Shown here: positions 28,700 through 37,916 of the stretch, piece after piece
Layout: every line of letters starts with the position of its first letter
Numbering within the stretch: the first letter of the stretch is position 1
Assembly: GCA_028284185.1 (NCBI GenBank)
Contig: JANQSG010000017.1
Location: 186,001 to 250,000 of the forward strand
DNA length: 64,000 nucleotides
Source of the DNA: Kangiella sp.
GTDB taxonomy: Bacteria; Pseudomonadota; Gammaproteobacteria; Enterobacterales; Kangiellaceae
Direction: 5' to 3'
Notes under the pieces: model-generated
The model's input: only the letters and a program-made list of their open reading frames with translations
The model's database searches: none
What the model was told of the DNA's origin: nothing
Translations under genes and position numbers: made by a program

Positions 28700-28716
28700 T
28701 TCAGTTTCAATTCAGT
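28700..28716 (+). promoter_or_regulatory. Direct repeat TTCAGT with 11-base period, possible operator
   Basis: TTCAGT at 28700-28705 and 28711-28716, separated by TTCAA. An 11-base period places both on one face of the helix, as in sites for OmpR/PhoB-family regulators. It lies between the divergent moxR and the barrel gene at 28770. Confidence 0.3.
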
Positions 28717-28769
28717 CATTGAGAATCACAATGGCCTCGACCATTAATAATATACATGAGGAAATAATA

Positions 28770-29321
28770 ATGTCATTAAAGAAAATATTTTTAGCAACCA
28801 CTCTGGCACTATCAAGCAGTTTAGCCGCTGCTGGTAACGTAAGTTATGACTATATTGATTTAGGCTATTTAGACTATGACAGCGCTGATGGCTTTAATGT
28901 TGAATTTTCAACCGAATTTAGTGAAGATTTTTATGGGCGCATTGATTACTCGGATCTTAACGCAGACTTTGATGGTTTGGATCTATCAATGACTCGCCTG
29001 AATTTTGGTTATAAAACGGCCTTTTCCAGCTCTACTGATTTTATTGCAGAACTTGGTTACGAGAAAATTGAGTCAGATCTAGGCAGCTTTTTAGGTTCCA
29101 GCGATGATGATGGCTTCAACGTACGTGTGGGCTTGCGCGGAATGGCTGCCAAAAACTTCGAGTTAGGTGGCTTCGTGTCTTATTCTGATGCTTTAGAATC
29201 AACAGACGTTACAGTTGAAGGCCGCTACCACTTTACTCCAGCCTTCTCTATGGCACTTGAATTAGGTAATGATGAAGAATTTGACGAACACTATGGCGTC
29301 AGCTTACGTTTCAATTTCTAA
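28770..29321 (+). CDS. Small outer-membrane beta-barrel protein, paralogue of the next gene
   Basis: 183 residues from the ATG at 28770, which has GAGGAA as ribosome site. A signal peptide (MSLKKIFLATTLALSSSLAAA) precedes about eight amphipathic strands rich in Asp, Tyr and Gly, and the protein ends in GVSLRFNF, a C-terminal phenylalanine typical of outer-membrane barrels. The size fits an eight-stranded OmpA/OmpX-like barrel. Function unknown. It shares its layout and several strands (S-TDF-AELGY, DDGF--R-GLR) with the protein at 29440, suggesting tandem duplication. A longer start at 28719 would destroy the signal peptide. Confidence 0.72.
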   Translation: MSLKKIFLATTLALSSSLAAAGNVSYDYIDLGYLDYDSADGFNVEFSTEFSEDFYGRIDYSDLNADFDGLDLSMTRLNFGYKTAFSSSTDFIAELGYEKIESDLGSFLGSSDDDGFNVRVGLRGMAAKNFELGGFVSYSDALESTDVTVEGRYHFTPAFSMALELGNDEEFDEHYGVSLRFNF

Positions 29322-29332
29322 TTCAAAAAGAT

Positions 29333-29359
29333 AAAAAAGCCGCTAATTGCGGCTTTTTT
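29333..29359 (+). terminator. Intrinsic terminator between the two barrel genes
   Basis: AAAAAAGCCGC, loop TAATT, GCGGCTTTTTT: a perfect 11-base stem with T run. Confidence 0.92.
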
Positions 29360-29381
29360 ATACTGTAGCGGCCCTTAACTA

Positions 29382-29409
29382 TTGGCTTACTGGCTATTTA
29401 TAGTATGAT
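29382..29409 (+). promoter_or_regulatory. Candidate sigma70 promoter of the second barrel gene
   Basis: TTGGCT (29382-29387), 16-base spacer, TATGAT (29404-29409), 31 bases before the ATG at 29440 and just after the upstream terminator. Confidence 0.5.
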
Positions 29410-29439
29410 TCTTGCATTATCGATTTTTTGGAACCACAA

Positions 29440-30060
29440 ATGAAAAAGATACTTTTGGGCATGGCTTTGGCAGCTGCCAGCTTGGGTGCCACAGCAAATG
29501 ATAAGTTAAACTACAGCTATACACAATTTGGTTTGATTCACAGTGCTGGCGAACTCACCAGTGATAAATCAGGCTACAACTTTGATATCAGCCTTGACTG
29601 GACTGACACCTTCTATATTCGTACCACCTATAACACTCAATCAGCCGATGTCTGGGCTTCCGACCAGGTCGCCGATGTAGATGCCACAGAATTTAGCCTG
29701 AATCTTGGTTTTCATGGCGCTATGACTCGCTCAACCGATTTTTTTGCCGAACTAGGTTATCTTAAGCAGGATGCCAGTGACGTTATCTCCCAAACCACCT
29801 ACGGTAACGACGAGGATGGCTTCCAGGCAAAATTAGGCCTGCGTAACCGCTGGTCAGCTAATTGGGAGTATTCGATTTTCGCTGGCTACCGCGATATCGA
29901 TTTGTCATCTTATGTAGACGCAGCTCGATATGAGGACGATGACACCATTTATGGTGCCGAATTGCGCTATTATCTGGGTAAAAGCTGGTCTCTAGGCTTA
30001 ACTGTAGGGGAAGAAGCCACTGGCGAGACAGCTCAGTTAAACATTCGATTTGACCTTTAA
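29440..30060 (+). CDS. Small outer-membrane beta-barrel protein, paralogue of the previous gene
   Basis: 206 residues from ATG 29440 (MKKILLGMALAAASLGATA as signal peptide). About eight strands follow, such as SYTQFGLIHSAG, YNFDISLDWTDTFYIRTTYN and LGLRNRWSANWEYSIFAGYRD; it ends in LNIRFDL. The motif S/TDFFAELGYLK matches STDFIAELGYEK of the upstream protein, at the same place in the barrel. It has its own promoter and lies behind a terminator, so the two copies can be expressed separately. Function unknown. A TTG start at 29428 is possible but unneeded. Confidence 0.7.
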   Translation: MKKILLGMALAAASLGATANDKLNYSYTQFGLIHSAGELTSDKSGYNFDISLDWTDTFYIRTTYNTQSADVWASDQVADVDATEFSLNLGFHGAMTRSTDFFAELGYLKQDASDVISQTTYGNDEDGFQAKLGLRNRWSANWEYSIFAGYRDIDLSSYVDAARYEDDDTIYGAELRYYLGKSWSLGLTVGEEATGETAQLNIRFDL

Positions 30061-30248
30061 TTGGGTAAAAACTGCAGTTTGAGCAGGAAAAAAGCCTGTT
30101 TTCTTGCTCACTGTATAATTTTCTGACACTTTTGCCAATCGGTTCACATTCACCCCGAATCAAATGCGATTTTGGACACAGTTGCTTTTCTTAAATAGTG
30201 TTAAATTTTCTGACAATCGAAATGCAAAGCTGGTTTAAGGAAAATATT

Positions 30249-30407
30249 ATGAAATACGTACTTGGCGCAATCGCATTATTAGTAGCAACGAAATTCGTTT
30301 TAACAACTCCTGAAGTTATGAATTATTTCAGTCATAACAAAGAGTTAATCGTAGCAATTGCTCTTACTTTGGCATCAAGACCTGTCTTAAAACGCATTTT
30401 TGAATAA
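30249..30407 (+). CDS. Small hydrophobic protein, about 52 residues
   Basis: Starts at ATG 30249 with AAGG eight bases upstream. The product MKYVLGAIALLVATKFVL continues with a second hydrophobic segment (ELIVAIALTLAS), giving one or two short membrane helices, and ends in a basic PVLKRIFE. It is followed 24 bases later by an intrinsic terminator, so it looks like a genuine single-gene unit. No family recognised. A longer reading from 30198 lacks a ribosome site. Confidence 0.55.
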   Translation: MKYVLGAIALLVATKFVLTTPEVMNYFSHNKELIVAIALTLASRPVLKRIFE

Positions 30408-30431
30408 TAGTCATATCATTGTCCTCTGATC

Positions 30432-30466
30432 AATAGCGACCTCCTTCTTTAGTCGCTATTTTTTTG
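30432..30466 (+). terminator. Intrinsic terminator after the small hydrophobic gene
   Basis: AATAGCGAC, a 12-base loop, GTCGCTATTTTTTT: nine-base stem plus T run. Confidence 0.85.
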
Positions 30467-30500
30467 GTTGCTGTTTTGGCTAATAAGGCAACCTGTAAAC

Positions 30501-30525
30501 AAAGCCCAGCATTAAACTGGGCTTT
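30501..30525 (-). terminator. Intrinsic terminator after fadJ
   Basis: AAAGCCCAG, loop CATTAAA, CTGGGCTTT, 20 bases past the fadJ stop. The T run is short on the minus strand and better on the plus strand. Confidence 0.7.
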
Positions 30526-30545
30526 GTTATTTTTAAAACAACCAA

Positions 30546-32696
30546 TTAAGCGTGAAAACCCTCTCCCTGCTGTTGCATTTTCAACAATAATGGAGCCACT
30601 TCAAAACGGCTGCCATGAATTTCCTGGTAATGCTGTAAACGCTCCACAACCTTATCAACGCCTAAGCTATCAATATAGCGAAATGGCCCGCCTAAGAATG
30701 GCGGAAAGCCAATACCAAAAATAGCGCCAATATCACCATCACGAGCACTGCGAATAATACCTTCATCCAAACAACGAGCGGCCTCATTCAGCATCAGTAA
30801 AATGGCTCTTTCAGAGATTTCCTCTTGAACTATATGCTTAGTTGGCTCTATAGCCAAAAGCCTATAAATTGACTCATCCACTTCTTTCGCTCCTTTCTTG
30901 GCTTTTTTGCCATATTTATAGAAGCCTTTACCATTTTTCTTGCCCAAACGACCATCTCCGATCAACTTATCAAAAGCCTTAGGCGGACTCATACGCTCAC
31001 CAAAAGCCTGTTCTAAGATAGGCGCCACTTTAGTGGCTACATCAATCCCCACTTCATCCAATAAAGTAATGGGGCCAACCGGGAAGCCCGCCTGCACCAA
31101 AGCTTTATCCAGCTTTTCAATCGCCACTCCTTCGCTGAGCATAATACCAGCTTCATTAACATAAGGCGCCAATATACGGTTGACATAGAAACCCGCACCA
31201 TCATTCACTACAATAGGGGTCTTACCCTGCTGCTTGCCTAATTCGACACAAGTTGCTACCACCCAATCAGCTGTTTTCGGCGTACTAATGATTTCCAATA
31301 ATGGCATCTTCTCCACAGGTGAGAAATAATGTAAGCCCACCAGCTGCTCAGGACGCTTGGCAGCTTTGGCTATCTCAGCAATAGGAATTGAGGAAGTGTT
31401 AGTCGCAAAAATGGTCTTTTTCGAACAGTTTTCCTCAACTTCTTTAACCATTTGATGCTTAAGTTCCAGCTTTTCAAATACCGCCTCGATCACCATATCG
31501 CAATCTTCAAAGCCCGAATAATCGATCGATCCGGTCAAATGTGACATGGTTTTTTTGGCCTGACTTTCACTAATAAAACGACGTTTAAGTTTCTTGCCAA
31601 TAATCTTCCAGGAATAGTTTAATGCCTTACTAATACCTTCCTTTGAAATGTCCTTAATACGAACCAGCTTGCCCGCTTTATCCACAGAAACATAAGCAAT
31701 GCCCGAACCCATTAAGCCGCCACCTAAAACTCCAATCTTATCAATGGTTACCACTTCGGCATCGGAATCGATACCCGAATCTTTTTTCAACTCAGTAGTG
31801 GCAAAGAAAATACTGATCAAAGACTTGGCTTCTGGTGACATCACCAATTCGGCAAAGTTCTTCGCTTCAATGGCATAGCCCGCTTCTAAGCCTTGGTCGA
31901 TACCTTTTTCCACGCATTCTAAAATTTTCTCTGGTGCTGGATAATTACCTTTGGTTCTCTTTAACAACTGCTTCTTGGCTTGATCAAATAGAATGTTGCG
32001 ACCAATTGGATTCGATTCCAAAGCCAGCTTTTGTAAGCCTTTCATTGAAAAGAATGATGTTTTCTTTTTCTGTCCTTTACGCAAATCCATCACCCGCTTA
32101 CGAGCAGATTTTAGCAAGTTTGCACTCGGCACCACCTCATCCACTAAACCTGACTTTAAAGCCTGTTTAGGAAATATTTGTTTACCCGTTAACATTATAT
32201 CCAATGATGATGCAATACCGATTAAACGAGGCAAACGCTGAGTGCCGCCACCGCCTGGCAGTAAACCCAATTGAACTTCTGGTAGGCCTAATTTAGTAGA
32301 TTTGTCATCCGAACAGACCCGGCCATGACAAGCCAAAGCAAACTCCAGGCCACCGCCTAAACAAACACCATCAATCGCCGCTACTACTGGAATTTTAAGC
32401 TTCTCAATTTTATTAAAAATGGCATGACCATCACGGCTCATCTGCTCGGCATCTTCCAAAGATTTTGCAGCATTGAGCATATTGATATCAGCGCCCGCAA
32501 TAAAACTCTTGGGCTTATTGCTTTTAAAAATAATACCTTTAATCTCTTTTTGCGCCGATAAGTCATCAATCATGCTTTCTGCTTCATTAATAAAAGCTTC
32601 TTTCAGTACATTTTGCGCTTCACCGGGTAAATCAAAACCCACAACGGCAATACCATCATCGTGCAGCTCAAACTGGAATATTTTTTGCTTAGCCAT
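30546..32696 (-). CDS. fadJ: Fatty-acid oxidation complex alpha subunit FadJ
   Basis: 716 residues (E. coli FadJ 714). The N-terminal enoyl-CoA hydratase domain has DGVCLGGGLEFALACHGRV and LGLPEVQLGLLPGGGGTQRLP with the catalytic glutamates; the central 3-hydroxyacyl-CoA dehydrogenase domain has VLGGGLMGSGIAYV (NAD site) and HYFSPVEKMPLLEII; the C-terminal domain is complete. It carries out the hydration and dehydrogenation steps of beta-oxidation. Start ATG at 32696 overlaps the fadI stop (TAATG); an upstream extension would overlap fadI and is not family-like. Confidence 0.95.
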   Translation of the reverse strand: MAKQKIFQFELHDDGIAVVGFDLPGEAQNVLKEAFINEAESMIDDLSAQKEIKGIIFKSNKPKSFIAGADINMLNAAKSLEDAEQMSRDGHAIFNKIEKLKIPVVAAIDGVCLGGGLEFALACHGRVCSDDKSTKLGLPEVQLGLLPGGGGTQRLPRLIGIASSLDIMLTGKQIFPKQALKSGLVDEVVPSANLLKSARKRVMDLRKGQKKKTSFFSMKGLQKLALESNPIGRNILFDQAKKQLLKRTKGNYPAPEKILECVEKGIDQGLEAGYAIEAKNFAELVMSPEAKSLISIFFATTELKKDSGIDSDAEVVTIDKIGVLGGGLMGSGIAYVSVDKAGKLVRIKDISKEGISKALNYSWKIIGKKLKRRFISESQAKKTMSHLTGSIDYSGFEDCDMVIEAVFEKLELKHQMVKEVEENCSKKTIFATNTSSIPIAEIAKAAKRPEQLVGLHYFSPVEKMPLLEIISTPKTADWVVATCVELGKQQGKTPIVVNDGAGFYVNRILAPYVNEAGIMLSEGVAIEKLDKALVQAGFPVGPITLLDEVGIDVATKVAPILEQAFGERMSPPKAFDKLIGDGRLGKKNGKGFYKYGKKAKKGAKEVDESIYRLLAIEPTKHIVQEEISERAILLMLNEAARCLDEGIIRSARDGDIGAIFGIGFPPFLGGPFRYIDSLGVDKVVERLQHYQEIHGSRFEVAPLLLKMQQQGEGFHA

Positions 32697-34045
32697 TAGT
32701 CCACCTCCACAATCATTGCTGCACCTAAACCGCCCGCGGCACAAGCGGTAGTCAAACCAACTCCGCCTCCACGACGTCTTAATTCATTCAAAGTTTGCGT
32801 GACCATACGAGCACCCGTTGCTGCAAACGGATGGCCATAAGCAATAGAACCACCATTGACGTTAAACTTATCCATATCAATATCGCCAATCTTGGTTCTT
32901 TGGCCTAATTTTTCTTTGGCGAACTGAGTGGAACCGAAGGCCTGAATATTGGAAATGGTTTGTGCGGCAAAAGCTTCATGCATATCAATCAGATCCAAAT
33001 CCTTTAATCTCATCTTGGCTTTCTTCAGCGCCATTGGTGTGGCGTAAGACGGCCCCATCAGCATGTCATTATCCGCTTCAATCGCTGAAAAGGCATAGCT
33101 TTTAATATAGCCTAGTGGCTTATAACCCAGAGCTTTGGCTTTAGACTCACGCATAAGAACTACTGCTGCAGCGCCATCACTCAATGGTGTTGAATTAGCC
33201 GCAGTTAAGGTACCGTATTTGCGATCAAAAGCCGGACGCAATTTTGCATAACCCTCTATAGTCGAATTAAAGCGCACTATATTATCTTGGCTTAATGGCT
33301 CTTTAGTATAAGGCGGTACATGCGCCGTCATTACCTCATCATCCAGCTTGCCTTGTTGCCAGGCTTTTGCCGCCAGCGTATGAGAACGATGCGCCAAAGC
33401 ATCTTGCTCTTCGCGAGAAATACCGCGATCACGAGCCATCTGTTCAGCATTTTGGCCCATGGTTAAGCCGGTAGAATATTCTTTAATCGCAGGTGGTACT
33501 GGCAACAAATCTTTAGGTCGCAACCCTTTTAAAATTGCCATTTTCTGGCCGAAAGTTTTAGCTTTTTGTAAATCCACTAAAGACAAAGCTAATTTCTTGC
33601 TAACCCCTATCGGCACTACTGAAGACGAGTCAGCACCACCAGCAATACCCACAGAGACATCCCCTACCATAATCGATTCAGCTAAACTAGCAATCGACTG
33701 GAAACTGGTAGCACAAGCACGAGAAACCGAATAGGCATCGGTGCGCACATTCATCGGCGTGCCTAACACAATTTCACGCGCAATGTTTGGCGCTTCGGGC
33801 AAGATCACCACCTGACCAAACACCACCCGCTCGATCAATTTAGGATCCAGCTCAGTTTTGATCATTAATTCATTCACCACCATCTTGCCTAACTCAATGG
33901 CATTAATACCACGATAGTGGCTTGCTTGCTTGGCAAATGGGGTTCTTAGCCCGGAAACGATGGCCACTCGATCCACTTTGGGCTTGCGAGGACTGGCTTG
34001 CTTGACCACTGTTTTAATGGTATTGGCTTTTGATTCGGCACTCAT
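32696..34045 (-). CDS. fadI: Acetyl-CoA acyltransferase FadI (3-ketoacyl-CoA thiolase)
   Basis: 449 residues (E. coli FadI 436). The catalytic residues are the cysteine in [11 protein letters not shown], the histidine in [10 protein letters not shown] and the second cysteine in [10 protein letters not shown]. The N-terminus has an extra basic 20-residue stretch (about residues 7-25). It performs the thiolytic step and forms the complex with FadJ. The order fadI-fadJ is the usual one. A promoter and a PsrA-like operator lie in the 354-base gap upstream. Confidence 0.95.
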   Translation of the reverse strand: MSAESKANTIKTVVKQASPRKPKVDRVAIVSGLRTPFAKQASHYRGINAIELGKMVVNELMIKTELDPKLIERVVFGQVVILPEAPNIAREIVLGTPMNVRTDAYSVSRACATSFQSIASLAESIMVGDVSVGIAGGADSSSVVPIGVSKKLALSLVDLQKAKTFGQKMAILKGLRPKDLLPVPPAIKEYSTGLTMGQNAEQMARDRGISREEQDALAHRSHTLAAKAWQQGKLDDEVMTAHVPPYTKEPLSQDNIVRFNSTIEGYAKLRPAFDRKYGTLTAANSTPLSDGAAAVVLMRESKAKALGYKPLGYIKSYAFSAIEADNDMLMGPSYATPMALKKAKMRLKDLDLIDMHEAFAAQTISNIQAFGSTQFAKEKLGQRTKIGDIDMDKFNVNGGSIAYGHPFAATGARMVTQTLNELRRRGGGVGLTTACAAGGLGAAMIVEVD

Positions 34046-34087
34046 TGACTGACTCCAAACTCACTCAGAATTAAAAATATCTAACTG

Positions 34088-34115
34088 ATTGTACCTGATA
34101 GACTTATAATTTCAA
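34088..34115 (-). promoter_or_regulatory. Candidate fadIJ promoter
   Basis: On the minus strand TTGAAA (34110-34115), 16-base spacer, TACAAT (34088-34093), about 40 bases from the fadI start. The -35 overlaps the palindrome at 34111-34128. Confidence 0.55.
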
Positions 34116-34128
34116 ACAATCGTTTAAA
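34111..34128. promoter_or_regulatory. PsrA-like operator in the fadIJ promoter
   Basis: TTCAAAC-AATC-GTTTAAA: arms AAAC and GTTT with a four-base centre, and matching outer T/A pairs. It agrees with the AAAC-N2-4-GTTT core described for PsrA, the TetR-family repressor of beta-oxidation genes in many gammaproteobacteria. It overlaps the -35, as expected for repression. The psrA gene is not in this window. Confidence 0.5.
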
Positions 34129-34328
34129 TTTACAACTTGGATAAACTCAATATTCAGATTGAAACACATTTCCTTCTCAACAATCATGATTAGAAACAAT
34201 TAGTTGCAATTTTTTGCCTAAATCTGATACAAAAGACTCCCCAACTTCTATAGATTATAATGCCTGAGATTAAAGACCTAATTTTAGAGACTGAACTTTA
34301 AGGAACATCAAGACTCAATTTATATCGG

Positions 34329-34346
34329 CTGGTTTATATCAACCAG
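34329..34346. repeat. Inverted repeat upstream of the second MoxR operon
   Basis: CTGGTT, TATATC, AACCAG: a six-base perfect stem 54 bases before the moxR start at 34400. A T-rich stretch (TCTTTATT) follows, so it may be an operator or a leader attenuator. The remainder of the 354-base gap shows no gene. Confidence 0.45.
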
Positions 34347-34399
34347 TCTTTATTAATAATCAGATCTCAACATTAAGCTGACTTTAGAAAAGAGAACAA

Positions 34400-35371
34400 A
34401 TGACTAAAAACCAAGAACTTAATCACTACTTTTCCGTACTTGAAAAACATCTAAGCGCACGCATTATCGGCCAGCAGGACTTAGTACATAAAATCTTAAT
34501 TGCCTTATTAGCCGATGGCCATTTATTAGTGGAAGGTGCACCAGGTCTAGCCAAAACTCGTGCCATTAAGGAATTATCCAGGGTAGTCGAAGGCGATTTT
34601 CAACGCATTCAATTTACCCCCGATCTGTTACCAGCAGACTTGACTGGTACCGAAATTTATCGTCCGCAAGATGCCAGCTTTAAATTCCAAAAAGGTCCTT
34701 TATTTCACAATTTGATCCTGGCGGATGAAATCAATCGTGCGCCAGCCAAAGTCCAATCAGCCTTATTGGAAGCTATGGCCGAGCGTCAGATCAGTGTGGG
34801 CAATAATAGCTTTACTCTACCACCGTTATTCTTGGTCATGGCGACACAAAACCCAATTGAGCAGGAAGGCACTTATCCATTACCAGAAGCACAACTGGAT
34901 CGCTTCTTAATGCATGTAGAGGTGGGCTATCCTGACTCTAATGCAGAAGCGGCTATTTTAGCCCTGAACCGTCAAGAAGCTCTAAATAATGAACTAGAAA
35001 CACCACAAGAATTATCCCAAGAGCAATTATTTGCAGCGCGTAAAGCTGTGATTTCTATTTATATGGCACCAGAAGTAGAAGACTATTTGGTACAATTGGT
35101 ATTAGCCACTCGCCAACCTGAAAAATACGATGGTAAACTGGCTAATTACATTGAATTTGGTGCCAGTCCTCGCGCCACCATTGCGTTGGATCGCTGTGCC
35201 CGTGCTAATGCCTGGTTAAATGAGCGCGATTATGTGACGCCAGGCGATGTGCAGGCAGTGCTTTATAACATCCTGCGTCATCGAATTATTTTAAGCTACC
35301 AAGCTGAAGCTGAAGGGATCAGTACCAATCAAATTATTGAACAACTGATCCAGCTAGTTCCAGCCCCATAA
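34400..35371 (+). CDS. MoxR-family AAA+ ATPase (second copy, Bat operon)
   Basis: 323 residues. Walker A is in VEGAPGLAKTR (44-54), Walker B in LILADEINRAPAKVQSALLEAM, sensor 1 in MATQNPIEQEGTYPLPEAQLDRF and the downstream GASPRATIALDRCARANAW. This is the standard MoxR-proper P-loop (GAPGLAKT). It heads a six-gene operon with DUF58, DUF4381, two VWA proteins and BatD. MoxR proteins are thought to act as chaperones for such VWA proteins and are tied to stress tolerance in several bacteria. The ATG is preceded by AAAAGAGAAC. Confidence 0.92.
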   Translation: MTKNQELNHYFSVLEKHLSARIIGQQDLVHKILIALLADGHLLVEGAPGLAKTRAIKELSRVVEGDFQRIQFTPDLLPADLTGTEIYRPQDASFKFQKGPLFHNLILADEINRAPAKVQSALLEAMAERQISVGNNSFTLPPLFLVMATQNPIEQEGTYPLPEAQLDRFLMHVEVGYPDSNAEAAILALNRQEALNNELETPQELSQEQLFAARKAVISIYMAPEVEDYLVQLVLATRQPEKYDGKLANYIEFGASPRATIALDRCARANAWLNERDYVTPGDVQAVLYNILRHRIILSYQAEAEGISTNQIIEQLIQLVPAP

Positions 35372-35388
35372 ATAAAGTTCTTGGTTTT

Positions 35389-36411
35389 ATGGCAACGCCT
35401 CTTTCTGCAAATCAACAGTCGCTTAACGCTGAGACTATTAAACTAAGTCTCGAGCAGTTGATTGCTTGTCAATATATGACCAATGACAAGATCCCTTTAC
35501 CAAATAAGAAAACCAAAGCACACCTGGTCGGTGGTCATTTATCACCATTTAAGGGACGCGGTATGGAGTTTTCTGAAGTCAGGCAATATCAAGCCGGTGA
35601 CGATATTCGAACCATTGATTGGCGCGTCACAGCACGAACTGGTGAGACTCATACCAAAATTTTCCAGGAAGAACGTGAAAGACCCGTTTTTATTTTACTC
35701 GATCTGCAAGACACTTTATTTTTCGGCACTAAAAACCGTTTTAAATCTACTCTGGCCTGTTTACAGGCAGCTCGCGCTTTTTGGACCGCTTTTAACAGTG
35801 GTAATCGAGTAGGTGCTCTGCTGAATAATGCCAATGAACATATTGAATTAAAACCATCAAACCGTCGTAAAGATGGTTTAAGAATGTTGCAAAAAATTCT
35901 GGAATTGCACAACAACCGCCTCGATCAACTTTATCAAAATACCACTCAAGCCGATCCTTATAAGATAAACACAAGCGCTTTGTTGGATTCATTGATTCGT
36001 TTACGCCATTTAACCAAAGGCGGCTGCTTGATCTATGTATTTAGTGATTTTATGGACTTTAGTAGCGATTGTGATAAACAACTTGCTCATTTGGCACAGC
36101 ACAATGATATTTATGGCGTTATGCTGACTGATCCGATTGAGCAGCATATTCCGATTGCCGGACATTATCAGGTCACTGATGGTAAACAAACAGTTGGCTT
36201 TAATGCTACCAGTAAAAAACGCCTTGCCCAATATAAGTCAGCTTTTGATAATCGCCTCAATAAAGTACAACAACGATTTATTAATAACCGTTGTTTCTTT
36301 ACCCAATTTAGCACCGCTCAAGCAGTCAATCAGTTATACCTGAATCCGTTGCAATTGGAGCGCCAGCAAACAGCAAGCCCTCAACACTCTAAGCAGGTAG
36401 CGCATGGCTAA
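35389..36411 (+). CDS. DUF58 domain-containing protein (second copy, soluble)
   Basis: 340 residues with no membrane helix. The DUF58 block reads FKGRGMEFSEVRQYQAGDDIRTIDWRVTARTGETHTKIFQEERERP, with the conserved R-x-Y-x-x-G-D-x-x-R-x-I-D-W. A VWA-like fold follows: VFILLDLQDTLFFG, in which the usual D-x-S-x-S metal site is altered. It overlaps the next gene by eight bases. Function unknown beyond its constant partnership with MoxR. Confidence 0.88.
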   Translation: MATPLSANQQSLNAETIKLSLEQLIACQYMTNDKIPLPNKKTKAHLVGGHLSPFKGRGMEFSEVRQYQAGDDIRTIDWRVTARTGETHTKIFQEERERPVFILLDLQDTLFFGTKNRFKSTLACLQAARAFWTAFNSGNRVGALLNNANEHIELKPSNRRKDGLRMLQKILELHNNRLDQLYQNTTQADPYKINTSALLDSLIRLRHLTKGGCLIYVFSDFMDFSSDCDKQLAHLAQHNDIYGVMLTDPIEQHIPIAGHYQVTDGKQTVGFNATSKKRLAQYKSAFDNRLNKVQQRFINNRCFFTQFSTAQAVNQLYLNPLQLERQQTASPQHSKQVAHG

Positions 36412-36886
36412 ACCCGAGTTACTATCTCAATTAAGGGATGTGCATCTGCCACAGGATGTGAGTTGGTGGCCATTGGCTATTGGCTGGTGGGTTTTAATCG
36501 CCTTGCTGTTGTTAGGAATAAGCTTCTTTATCATTCACCGATATAACCTTAAGAAGAAATTTCACTTTAGTCGATTAGCTTTAAACGAAATATCTGAGCT
36601 GGAAAAGGCAAAAGAATCCGACTGGCTTATTCAACTAGAAACCCTGTTAAAACGAGCCGCTCTATGCCATTTTCCTAAACAGCAGGTAGCAGCATTAACC
36701 GAACAAGATTGGACTAAATTTTTATTAGATACAGGCCAGAATATTTGGAGCGATCAATCATTAGCCATGTTAAAAGATGGTGCTTATCGCGCTCCAAAAA
36801 CTATCGATAACAACCATAAAGCGAGCCTATTTGAACAAAGCAAACAATGGTTAAAACAATTACCAGAAGAGGCTAACAATGTTTGA
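36404..36886 (+). CDS. DUF4381 domain-containing membrane protein
   Basis: 160 residues. It begins with the family mark LRDVHLPQDVSWWPLAIGWW, followed at once by a single helix (VLIALLLLGISFFIIHRY) and a cytosolic helical tail. DUF4381 proteins occur almost only in this operon type, between DUF58 and the first VWA protein. It overlaps both neighbours by eight bases, so translation of the cluster is tightly coupled. Confidence 0.88.
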   Translation: MAKPELLSQLRDVHLPQDVSWWPLAIGWWVLIALLLLGISFFIIHRYNLKKKFHFSRLALNEISELEKAKESDWLIQLETLLKRAALCHFPKQQVAALTEQDWTKFLLDTGQNIWSDQSLAMLKDGAYRAPKTIDNNHKASLFEQSKQWLKQLPEEANNV

Positions 36887-37916
36887 ACTAGTCTGGCCCT
36901 GGATCTGGTTACTTGCGCCCTTGCCCATTGCCATTTGGTGGTTTAACCAACGCAAGGAACAACAGCAAGCCTTAAAAGCACCTTTATTTTTGCAATGGCA
37001 ACAATTTAATCAACAACACCATGAAACCAGCTTTAAGTTTCCCTGGTTATTATTTTTAGTTTGGTTGTTGCTGCTATTAGCCGCTAGCCGTCCGCAATGG
37101 ATTGGCGATCCTATCCGTTTACCAGCCAGTGGTCGTGATTTGATGGTTAGCATTGATGTGTCCGGTAGTATGGAAATGAAGGATATGGTGGTAGAGCGTC
37201 GCCAAGTGGACCGTCTGCTAGCAGTCAAATATATCCTGAATGACTTTATTGAACGCCGCCAGGGTGATCGTATTGGCTTAATTCTGTTTGGTGAGCAAGC
37301 CTATTTACAGACGCCATTAAGCTTTGATTTGAAAACTGTCAAAATTATGCTGAATGAAAGTGAAATCGGTTTGGCCGGTCCATCAGCTACTGCTATTGGC
37401 GACAGCATTGGTCTGGCAGTAAAGCGCCTACGCAATAGAAATGCGAAAAATCGGGTATTAATTTTACTCACTGATGGTGTTAATAACGCTGGCATTTTAG
37501 AGCCTATTCAAGCTTCACAACTGGCCGAACATGCTGGGATCACAATCTATACCATCGGCATTGGAGCCGAAGAAGTTATTACCAATAATGGCCTCTTCCG
37601 TCGCAAGTTTAATCCTTCGCGCGAGCTGGATGAAAAGACCTTGACTCAAGTTGCAGAAATTACTGGAGGGCGTTATTTCCGAGCCAGAGATACTCAAGAA
37701 CTGGATCAAATTTATAAAATTATTGATGACTTGGAACCAGTCGAAGAAGAGCAAGAATCTTATCGCCCAACTAAAGCCTTATTCTTTATCCCGTTGCTGT
37801 TGATTTTGCTTATCACCATGCTGAATAAAATTATTGCTTTGTTTCGCTCAAATTCATACTCACATCCAAATCCAGCACCAGAAAAGTTAAGTCCAGCTGA
37901 GGTGAAACATGGCTGA
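36879..37916 (+). CDS. batA: VWA domain-containing protein, BatA-type
   Basis: 345 residues. Two helices near the N-terminus (residues 5-20 and 50-70) flank a short linker, then a von Willebrand A domain with an intact metal site DVSGSM, the downstream T in SATAIGDSIG and D in LTDGVNN; a third helix near 308-325 ends the protein. This is the BatA layout (Bacteroides aerotolerance). The VWA domain faces the periplasm and probably binds a protein partner. Alternative name: VWA domain protein of unknown function. Confidence 0.88.
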   Translation: MFELVWPWIWLLAPLPIAIWWFNQRKEQQQALKAPLFLQWQQFNQQHHETSFKFPWLLFLVWLLLLLAASRPQWIGDPIRLPASGRDLMVSIDVSGSMEMKDMVVERRQVDRLLAVKYILNDFIERRQGDRIGLILFGEQAYLQTPLSFDLKTVKIMLNESEIGLAGPSATAIGDSIGLAVKRLRNRNAKNRVLILLTDGVNNAGILEPIQASQLAEHAGITIYTIGIGAEEVITNNGLFRRKFNPSRELDEKTLTQVAEITGGRYFRARDTQELDQIYKIIDDLEPVEEEQESYRPTKALFFIPLLLILLITMLNKIIALFRSNSYSHPNPAPEKLSPAEVKHG

